Origin: Lachnospiraceae bacterium
GTDB taxonomy: Bacteria > Bacillota > Clostridia > Lachnospirales > Lachnospiraceae
Length of the DNA: 5,830 bases
Direction of reading: 5' to 3'
NCBI GenBank assembly: GCA_900754855.1
Contig: CAAEEI010000222.1
Span: 1 to 5,830 of the forward strand
A program made the translations under genes and the position numbers. Under the pieces are notes generated by a model, which saw nothing but the letters and a program-made list of their open reading frames with translations, made no database searches and was not told where the DNA came from. Positions 1 through 4,831 of the stretch are shown here, in pieces; within the stretch, counting starts at the first letter, position 1; the number at the start of each line of letters is the position of its first letter.

Positions 1-31
1 CACGTACTTATATAGACAGATACCCGGGTAA

Positions 32-226
32 CCCGACAAACTCGATCAATACTTATATCGCATTTTCGGCGATGGCACCAACGATCTGCCGATGCTGACC
101 CACGTCAAAAACAGCGTGGCCATGGGCAATGGTTCCCCGGAAATTCTGGATAAAACCGCCTATGTCACCTCTCCGGTCGACCGGGATGGCATCTGGAATG
201 CACTGAAACATTTTCGTCTGATCTAA
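32..226 (+). CDS. HAD-superfamily (Cof-type) phosphatase, C-terminal fragment with missing or broken 5' part
   Basis: This is the last 64 codons of a haloacid-dehalogenase-type hydrolase, a Mg-dependent cytosolic phosphatase family acting on small phosphorylated metabolites. The visible signature is FGDGTNDLPML, the HAD motif IV that supplies Mg-coordinating aspartates, followed by SVAMGNG and then a YVTSPVDRDGIWNALKHF tail, the usual C-terminus of Cof-type proteins. The catalytic DxD motif and cap domain would lie beyond the left edge. Oddly, the reading frame holds an in-frame TAA at 29-31, and the residues just before FGDG do not look like the family. The adjacent frame (codons starting at position 3) reads INTYIAF immediately before the motif, which resembles the usual IAFGDG, so a frameshift near 60-68 is possible. 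The cause may be a sequence error at the contig edge or a true pseudogene. The substrate cannot be told. The gene runs tail to tail into modC. Confidence 0.8.
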   Translation, partial: PDKLDQYLYRIFGDGTNDLPMLTHVKNSVAMGNGSPEILDKTAYVTSPVDRDGIWNALKHFRLI

Positions 227-1371
227 GGCATTCCATTCCGGTGGGAAAGAGATTTCCTATCCGATAGCAAAATCAAATGTTCCGGCGGGAAATATATCCT
301 GTCCGGAACTTTTTCTTTTCTCTCGTTCCATTCCTTTTTTGACATTTTCCACCAGATTGGCTGACGGTTTTCCACCTGTTCCCCTTCTTCCCCTGCCCGG
401 TCGCTTTTACGCAAAAGCAAATAAACTTCAAAGGGCGCTTCTGTGATTCTTTCCAACGTGCACGGCATCACATTGCCCTGTCTGCCCTCTCCCGGTCTGT
501 CGTTTCCGGTAAATTCTTCCTGAAGATCGTGGGCGCGGATACCCACATAAGTCATCTCCGCAGTAATTTTCTCCCGGACAAACAGTTCCACTCCCCAATC
601 TGTGGCATAGAGCCGATGTTCTCCTATCCGTTGTATTCTGGAAATATTTTTACAGCCGGTCAGCTTTGCCGCTTCCAGCGTCCGGGGCTGCTCAAATAAT
701 TTTTTCGTCTCCCCGGCAATCTCCATACAGCCTTCTCCCATAACCGCCATCTTTCCACACATCTGGTATATTTCATCTCTGCTATGGGAAACCAGCAGCA
801 CATCTCTGCCATAGTCCGATAAAAATCCTTTCATCTCCTGCATCAGTTTTTCCTGAAGATAACTATCCAACGCCGAAAAGGGTTCATCCAACAGCAGAAT
901 TTCCGGGTCAGACGCAACGATACGGGCCAGGGCGGTTCTTTGCTGCTGACCGCCCGATAACTGCCGCGGGTACATTTCTCCCATCCCTTCCAGATGAAAT
1001 TGCCGCAGCAATTTATGGATTTTTTCTTCTCGTTCCTTTCCCCGGCAAGACGATTTTCCAAAGCCGCTCATTCCGACTTCTATATTTTCTCTTACCGTCA
1101 TATTGGGAAATAAGGCATATTGTTGAAAAAGATACCCCACCCGCCTTTTTTGCGGGGGCAGATCAATCTTTTTTTCCGCATCAAAAAGAACCCGACCATT
1201 GAGAATAATCCTTCCCTGATCAGGTTTTTCTATTCCGGCGATGCACTTTAATGTCATACTTTTTCCACATCCGGAAGCTCCCAGAATCCCTACGCATCCA
1301 TCCTGTGAAGCAAAATCAATCTGTAGAACAAAATTATTTAATCGCTTCGTTATCTGTACACAAATCGCCAT
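223..1371 (-). CDS. modC: Molybdate ABC transporter ATP-binding protein ModC
   Basis: This is the cytoplasmic ATPase that powers molybdate uptake through ModB (382 residues, close to the family's usual ~350-360). The ABC domain is complete: Walker A GASGCGKS (31-38), Q-loop FQQYALFP (82-89), signature LSGGQQQR (138-145), Walker B ILLLDEP (158-164), D-loop SALD (166-169) and switch His196. From about residue 240 there is a C-terminal regulatory region. Its first part (about 241-285, containing YVGIRAHDL) resembles the TOBE/Mop-like fold, and it ends in IYFPPEHLILL (about 356-366). A charged stretch near 318-333 looks like a flexible linker. The ATG is supported by AGGAG six bases upstream. It is the last gene of modABC, 74 bases after modB. 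Its final codons overlap the stop of the convergent HAD gene and contain that gene's terminator. Tungstate as substrate cannot be excluded. Confidence 0.93.
   Translation of the reverse strand: MAICVQITKRLNNFVLQIDFASQDGCVGILGASGCGKSMTLKCIAGIEKPDQGRIILNGRVLFDAEKKIDLPPQKRRVGYLFQQYALFPNMTVRENIEVGMSGFGKSSCRGKEREEKIHKLLRQFHLEGMGEMYPRQLSGGQQQRTALARIVASDPEILLLDEPFSALDSYLQEKLMQEMKGFLSDYGRDVLLVSHSRDEIYQMCGKMAVMGEGCMEIAGETKKLFEQPRTLEAAKLTGCKNISRIQRIGEHRLYATDWGVELFVREKITAEMTYVGIRAHDLQEEFTGNDRPGEGRQGNVMPCTLERITEAPFEVYLLLRKSDRAGEEGEQVENRQPIWWKMSKKEWNERKEKVPDRIYFPPEHLILLSDRKSLSHRNGMP
279..320 (+). terminator. Rho-independent terminator of the HAD gene
   Basis: Arms GTTCCGG (279-285) and CCGGAAC (303-309) pair perfectly. 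The stem continues inward with C286-G301 and GGGA (287-290) against TCCT (297-300), including one G-U pair, leaving a six-base AAUAUA loop and one bulged U. The plus strand continues with TTTTTCTTTTC, a classic U-rich tail. It starts 52 bases after the HAD stop and lies inside the modC coding region. Read on the minus strand it is followed only by a broken U-rich stretch (ATTTGATTTT), so any bidirectional action would be weaker. Confidence 0.75.
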
Positions 1372-1377
1372 TTTCTT

Positions 1378-1382
1378 CTCCT
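1378..1382 (-). promoter_or_regulatory. modC ribosome binding site
   Basis: AGGAG on the minus strand, inside a purine-rich AAAAAAGGAGAAGAAA run, sits six bases from the modC ATG and fixes that start. The rest of the 74-base modB-modC gap (1372-1445) shows no convincing promoter or terminator. Confidence 0.75.
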
Positions 1383-1445
1383 TTTTTCAGAGAGCGAATC
1401 CCTGTGATTTGTTTTTTCCTGCCTGCTTTGGCCGACCATCCCGCT

Positions 1446-2159
1446 TCATTCCTTTGCTTTCCGCCGGGACGATCTTCTCGCTTCGTTTCTTCCCGGTTTA
1501 TTTCGCCCTGATTCGGTAAAACGGTTCATCCCCATCACCACCAGCAGGGAAATCCCCACCAGCACCGCCACATAAAGCGAGGCTTCCTTCATATCTCCGG
1601 ATACCACAGCCGAGTAAACGGCAAGCGGTAACGTTCTGGTTTTTCCACTGATGTTGCCGGCAATCATGGCTGTGGCGCCAAATTCTCCCAGTCCCCGGGC
1701 AAACGCCAGAATCGCCCCGGATAAAATTCCCGGACGGGCATTGGGAAACTGCACCTTCCAGAAAATATCCCATTCTGACATGCCCAAAGTCCGTCCCGCA
1801 TGAATCATCGTTATTTCCACTTGTTCAAAGGCTCCCCTGGCCGCCCGGTACATCAGCGGAAAGGAGATCAACACCGCCGCCAGCACCGTCGCCTTCCAGG
1901 AAAACGCAATTTTTACCGCAAAATATTCCACCAGAAATTTGCCGACTGGACGGCGGATCCCAAAAAGATATAACAGGAAAAATCCGGCTACCGTTGGCGG
2001 CAACACCAGTGGCAGCGTGAAAATTCCGTCCAAAAGCATTTTTATTCTGGGATTTTTTATCCGAAAGACAAGTTCCGCCATGGCGATTCCCAGAAAAAAG
2101 GTAACCATTATGCTAACCGACGCTGTTTTTAATGAAATCAAAACCGGTGACCAGTCCAT
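1446..2159 (-). CDS. modB: Molybdate ABC transporter permease ModB
   Basis: This is the inner-membrane channel subunit of the molybdate importer, working as a dimer with two ModC (237 residues, typical for ModB). Hydrophobic segments lie near residues 10-30, 46-66, 90-104, 145-163 and 195-210, fitting the five-helix ModB/CysT-type core. The family segment FTLPLVLPPTVAGFFLL (47-63) is present. The cytoplasmic EAA loop that docks on ModC is seen around AGRTLGMSEWDIFWKVQFP (121-139), followed by GAILAFARGLGEFGA (148-162), which is strongly characteristic of molybdate/sulfate permeases. The ATG has GAGAGGG six bases upstream. The gene follows modA by 36 bases and precedes modC by 74. The last ~24 residues are an Arg/Lys-rich tail of low complexity, probably cytoplasmic, not obviously conserved and of unknown role. 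Confidence 0.93.
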   Translation of the reverse strand: MDWSPVLISLKTASVSIMVTFFLGIAMAELVFRIKNPRIKMLLDGIFTLPLVLPPTVAGFFLLYLFGIRRPVGKFLVEYFAVKIAFSWKATVLAAVLISFPLMYRAARGAFEQVEITMIHAGRTLGMSEWDIFWKVQFPNARPGILSGAILAFARGLGEFGATAMIAGNISGKTRTLPLAVYSAVVSGDMKEASLYVAVLVGISLLVVMGMNRFTESGRNKPGRNEARRSSRRKAKE

Positions 2160-2165
2160 GTTCTG

Positions 2166-2172
2166 CCCTCTC
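2166..2172 (-). promoter_or_regulatory. modB ribosome binding site
   Basis: GAGAGGG on the minus strand lies six bases from the modB ATG and supports that start. It is inside the 36-base gap after modA. Confidence 0.65.
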
Positions 2173-2181
2173 TTTTTCTTT

Positions 2182-2207
2182 TTTATGCTTCCACTTTATG
2201 CTTCCAC
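2182..2207. repeat. Perfect 13-bp tandem duplication across the modA stop codon
   Basis: Two exact, adjacent copies of TTTATGCTTCCAC (plus strand) lie at 2182-2194 and 2195-2207. Read on the minus strand, the first copy encodes the last three residues (VEA) and the TAA of ModA, and the second repeats the same bases just after the stop. It lengthens the modA-modB spacer by 13 bases without changing either protein. It looks like a replication-slippage event. Confidence 0.85.
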
Positions 2208-3011
2208 ACGAAAACCGGCTTTTTCAAAGATGGCTTCTACTTCTTCCGATTGGAGATACTCTTTCAGTTTCTGCGCCGCTTCTTTTTTCGTGGACGCTGT
2301 GGTGATCCCCACAGGATAAACCACCGGCGTCGTCATCAGCGAATCTTCCGCCACGGCCAGTACCCTCACTTTTTTATCATCACCATTATTATTTTCTTTC
2401 TGTGCGTCCGTGGCATAAACAATGCCTGCATCTGCGCTTCCCTCCGCCACCCAGGTCAACACTTCTGTTACGTTATTCCCCAGGCTTGCTTTTGCCAGCA
2501 CTTTATCATAAACCTGCAGCTTTTGCAAGATCTCTCTGGCATACTGTCCGGCCGGTACACTTTCCGGATCTCCAATGGCCACCGTCTCCGCTTTATCCAT
2601 ATCCTCAAAACCGGTAACGGCGCTCTCCTTTCCTTCCGGCACAATTAATACCACATCATTTTTCAACAGATCAACCACCGTATTTTTATCAATTAATCCT
2701 TCTTCCACCAACTGATCCATATTGGCGGAAGCGGCAGAGAAAAACAAATCTGCCTCCAGTCCCGCTTCAATCTGCTGCTGCAGATCCCCGGAACTGGCAT
2801 ATGTTCCTTCCACAGTAATCCCCGGATTTTGTTCTTCAAAGGCCGGGATCAACGTCTCCTCAAAGACCGTTTCCAGACTGGCCGCCGCCGCAATCAGCAA
2901 TTTCTGCTCTTCCTGCCCCTTTTTCTCCTGTTGTCCACATCCGGCCACCGCCAGCATTACTGTTGTCCCCAACAGACAACCAAGTATTGTTCTTTTCCAT
3001 CCTTTTTTCAT
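2196..3011 (-). CDS. modA: Molybdate-binding lipoprotein ModA
   Basis: This is the extracellular substrate-capture subunit of the molybdate importer, handing the oxyanion to ModB (271 residues, normal size). The N-terminus is a lipoprotein signal: a basic start (MKKGWKR), a hydrophobic core and the lipobox VAGC with Cys25 as the lipidated residue, followed by a charged Gln/Glu/Lys linker. The mature domain opens with LLIAAAASL (38-46), where Ser45 is the expected oxyanion contact. YASSGDL (71-77), VPAGQYA (152-158), Val181 and GIVYATDA (196-203, with Tyr199) mark the other binding loops known for ModA. The ATG is supported by AAAGGGG six bases away. It is the first gene of modABC and lies behind an unusual promoter-plus-hairpin leader. 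Molybdate and tungstate cannot be told apart from sequence alone. Confidence 0.95.
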   Translation of the reverse strand: MKKGWKRTILGCLLGTTVMLAVAGCGQQEKKGQEEQKLLIAAAASLETVFEETLIPAFEEQNPGITVEGTYASSGDLQQQIEAGLEADLFFSAASANMDQLVEEGLIDKNTVVDLLKNDVVLIVPEGKESAVTGFEDMDKAETVAIGDPESVPAGQYAREILQKLQVYDKVLAKASLGNNVTEVLTWVAEGSADAGIVYATDAQKENNNGDDKKVRVLAVAEDSLMTTPVVYPVGITTASTKKEAAQKLKEYLQSEEVEAIFEKAGFRVEA

Positions 3012-3017
3012 GCTGTT

Positions 3018-3024
3018 CCCCTTT
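3018..3024 (-). promoter_or_regulatory. modA ribosome binding site, possible switch partner
   Basis: AAAGGGG on the minus strand lies six bases before the modA ATG. The overlapping GGAAC (3019-3015) is complementary to GUUCC (3045-3041), the end of the 3' arm of the leader hairpin, so this site could be masked when the hairpin is open. The pairing is only five base pairs and is inferred. Confidence 0.6.
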
Positions 3025-3029
3025 CAAAT

Positions 3030-3092
3030 AAAAAAACCCCGGAACTATTACAGCGTGAGTCCTTCTCTGTTCTGTAATAGTTCTCCTGGGTC
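3030..3092 (-). terminator. Terminator-like hairpin in the modA leader (attenuator candidate or hydBA terminator)
   Basis: On the minus strand GAACTATTACAG (3083-3072) and CTGTAATAGTTC (3053-3042) form a perfect 12-bp stem around an 18-base loop. An outer stem can add ACCC (3091-3088) against GGGT (3039-3036) across a small internal loop. The hairpin is followed directly by seven Ts (3036-3030). It has the form of an intrinsic terminator, lying between the likely modA promoter and modA itself. It may end hydBA transcripts, attenuate modABC, or both. No riboswitch family was recognised, and the leader is too short for the large molybdenum-cofactor RNA motif. Confidence 0.75.
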
Positions 3093-3094
3093 TA

Positions 3095-3103
3095 ATTATA
3101 GCA
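3095..3103 (-). promoter_or_regulatory. Probable modABC promoter, extended -10 element
   Basis: The minus strand reads TGCTATAAT: a perfect -10 hexamer (3100-3095) with the TGN extension. Seventeen bases upstream the hexamer CGGAGG does not match a -35 box, which an extended -10 can tolerate. Initiation would fall near 3087-3091, at the base of the leader hairpin, giving a leader of about 80 bases before the modA ATG. No other promoter-like site was seen in the hydA-modA gap. Confidence 0.6.
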
Positions 3104-3120
3104 TATTTTCTGCCTCTCCT

Positions 3121-3137
3121 CCGAAAATTTTTTTCGG
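3121..3137. other. Short inverted repeat immediately after the hydA stop
   Basis: CCGAAAA (3121-3127) and TTTTCGG (3131-3137) are perfect inverted repeats around a TTT spacer, one base beyond the hydA TGA. No T-run follows on either strand (the minus strand continues AGGAGAGGCAG), so it is a poor terminator. It lies about 20 bases upstream of the -10 hexamer, a position where an operator or an mRNA 3'-end stabilising hairpin could act. Its role is unknown. Confidence 0.5.
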
Positions 3138-3138
3138 A

Positions 3139-4818
3139 TCAGCGATTATGGAGCAGTTTATGTTCTTTTCCTTTGAGCAATCCATTGTAGAGGCTCTGAA
3201 TGATCGGGTTTTCGTTGGAGCGTTTGATCTGTGCTTCGCTGTCGATTTTGTAGAGACCTTCAAAACGGGCTTTTTTGGTTCTCGGGCCGATTGGTACAGG
3301 CTGTCCGCCGCCGGCCATACATCCTCGTTTGCAGGCCATAACCTCTACGAAATCGTAGGAAACTTCCCCGGCTTTGATTTTTTGTATGAGTTCATCGGCG
3401 CTGCGCAGACCGTTGACAATAGCCAGTTTCAGGGTGCGGCCGTTGTAATCTATGGTCGCTTCCTTGAGGCTGTCCGTTCCCCGGATGCCGGTAAAACTGA
3501 TTTTTTCCAGATCTTCTACGGCGCTGCTGTCTACCAGACGACGAAGAACCGCCTCGGTTACCCCGCCGGTCACGCCAAAAATCGCACTGGCGCCGGAAGA
3601 AAGACCAAACGGCATGTCCAGAGCTTCCGAAGGCATCTGCGCCAGATCAATACCGGCTTCTTTAATCATCCGGGTAATTTCCGTGGTGGTCAGAACGTAA
3701 TCCACATCCTGTTCTCCCTCTGTAAAATGTTCCGGACGCAGAATTTCTGCTTTTTTCGCTGTACAAGGCATGATGGAAATAACCACCGTTTTTCGTGGAT
3801 CCGCCTCATTCATTCTGGCTTCCTCTTTAATCAGAGCGCCGAACATCTGCTGCGGAGAACGGCAGGTGGAAATATGGTCGCGAAGCTCCGGATAACGATT
3901 CTCACAGAATTTCACCCAGGCAGGACAGCAGGAAGTAAACAATGGCAAGTTTTCTCCCGATTCCAGACGTTCCAGAAATTCTTTGGATTCTTCCATTACC
4001 GTCAGATCCGCACCGAAGTTGGTATCATAGATTTCGTCAAATCCCATGCGTCTTAACGCAGCCACCAGACGCCCCAGTGAATTTTCTCCTTTTGGAATAC
4101 CAAATTTATCCCCCACGGCAATCCGCACCGCCGGCGCAATCTGTGCCACCACCCGCACGTTCCGGTCAGCCAGCAGTTTCCATACCGGATGAATATTCTG
4201 CTTGATGGTAATGGCTCCGGTCGGACATACCGCGCGGCACTGTCCACAGCCTACACAGTCGGTTTCTGCCAGATCTTTGTTAAACGCCGGCATCACCTGC
4301 ATCTTGGAACCACGGTAGGCAAAATCCAGAATCCCCAGTCCCTGAATCTCTTCACAGGTACGCACACAATCCCCACAGAGAATGCATTTGTTAGGATCGC
4401 GGACAATACAGTCCGAGCTTTCATCCAATGGCAGCTGCGGTTTATTATTTTCAAACCGAATATAACTTACCCCCAGTTGTTTCGCCAGATTCTGCAAAGT
4501 ACAAACCCCATTTTTCCTACAGGTTGTACAATCTCTGCAATGCGCCGAAAGCAGCAGTTCCAGAATCATTTTCCGATGATGCTGCAAACGAGGGGTATTC
4601 GTATAAATCACCATACCATCCCGGGGCACTTCGGAACAGGAAGCAAAAATCCGTCCCCGTTCATCTTCTACCACACACATCCGGCAAGCCCCATACGTCG
4701 ACAACTCGGAATGATAACAAAAGGTAGGCAGATCGATCCCGGATTTCCTGATGACAGAAAGAACATTTTTCTCCTCATCAAAGGCAACTTTTCGATTATT
4801 GATCGTCATATACTTCAT
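3139..4818 (-). CDS. hydA: [FeFe] hydrogenase catalytic subunit HydA (group A, M3-type)
   Basis: This cytoplasmic enzyme interconverts protons plus electrons and H2 at the H-cluster. Its 559 residues are close to the 574 of Clostridium pasteurianum CpI. Domains in order: a [2Fe-2S] domain (Cys34, 45, 48, 61); a His-Cys3 [4Fe-4S] site (His93, Cys97, 100, 106); a two-[4Fe-4S] ferredoxin domain (Cys145/148/151/155 and 188/191/194/198); then the H domain. H-cluster motifs are TSCCPAW (295-301), MPCTAKKAE (350-358) and EVMACKRGCMAGGGQP (492-507), giving ligands Cys298, 352, 496 and 500. Aligned by eye with CpI, the proton path is intact: Cys297, Glu277, Glu280, Arg284, Ser317. The small-subunit-like tail ends in HKLLHNR. 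The start is set by GGAGGG overlapping the hydB stop. Cotranscription with hydB implies NAD(P)H and/or ferredoxin coupling. The KR in the last motif is less usual than the common GG. Confidence 0.96.
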   Translation of the reverse strand: MKYMTINNRKVAFDEEKNVLSVIRKSGIDLPTFCYHSELSTYGACRMCVVEDERGRIFASCSEVPRDGMVIYTNTPRLQHHRKMILELLLSAHCRDCTTCRKNGVCTLQNLAKQLGVSYIRFENNKPQLPLDESSDCIVRDPNKCILCGDCVRTCEEIQGLGILDFAYRGSKMQVMPAFNKDLAETDCVGCGQCRAVCPTGAITIKQNIHPVWKLLADRNVRVVAQIAPAVRIAVGDKFGIPKGENSLGRLVAALRRMGFDEIYDTNFGADLTVMEESKEFLERLESGENLPLFTSCCPAWVKFCENRYPELRDHISTCRSPQQMFGALIKEEARMNEADPRKTVVISIMPCTAKKAEILRPEHFTEGEQDVDYVLTTTEITRMIKEAGIDLAQMPSEALDMPFGLSSGASAIFGVTGGVTEAVLRRLVDSSAVEDLEKISFTGIRGTDSLKEATIDYNGRTLKLAIVNGLRSADELIQKIKAGEVSYDFVEVMACKRGCMAGGGQPVPIGPRTKKARFEGLYKIDSEAQIKRSNENPIIQSLYNGLLKGKEHKLLHNR

Positions 4819-4825
4819 GGTCTGA

Positions 4826-4831
4826 CCCTCC
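4826..4831 (-). promoter_or_regulatory. hydA ribosome binding site overlapping the hydB stop
   Basis: GGAGGG on the minus strand begins with the final G of the hydB TAG and lies seven bases before the hydA ATG. The 12-base gap and this overlap suggest translational coupling and a fixed ratio of the two subunits. The site selects Met1 over the in-frame Met4. Confidence 0.8.

Noticed and set aside
3012..3100. Molybdenum-cofactor (Moco) or tungsten-cofactor riboswitch before modA
   Set aside because: The leader is only about 80 bases and is mostly one simple hairpin. The multi-stem architecture of the Moco RNA motif has no room here.
3090..3110. ModE-type operator around the -10 region
   Set aside because: The AT-rich stretch is only an imperfect palindrome and is explained by the extended -10 element. 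It does not match the known ModE box spacing and sequence well enough to call.
3107..3125. GGAGG followed by ATG in the hydA-modA gap (minus strand) as a leader peptide
   Set aside because: The ATG opens a frame of only two codons (ATG CTA TAA) inside the promoter itself and would lie upstream of the probable transcription start.
2722..4056. Long plus-strand open frame (444 codons) opposite modA and hydA
   Set aside because: Its translation has no recognisable domain and is rich in Phe, Ser and Arg as expected from antisense of well-coded genes. The opposite strand carries clear ModA and [FeFe] hydrogenase motifs and ribosome binding sites.
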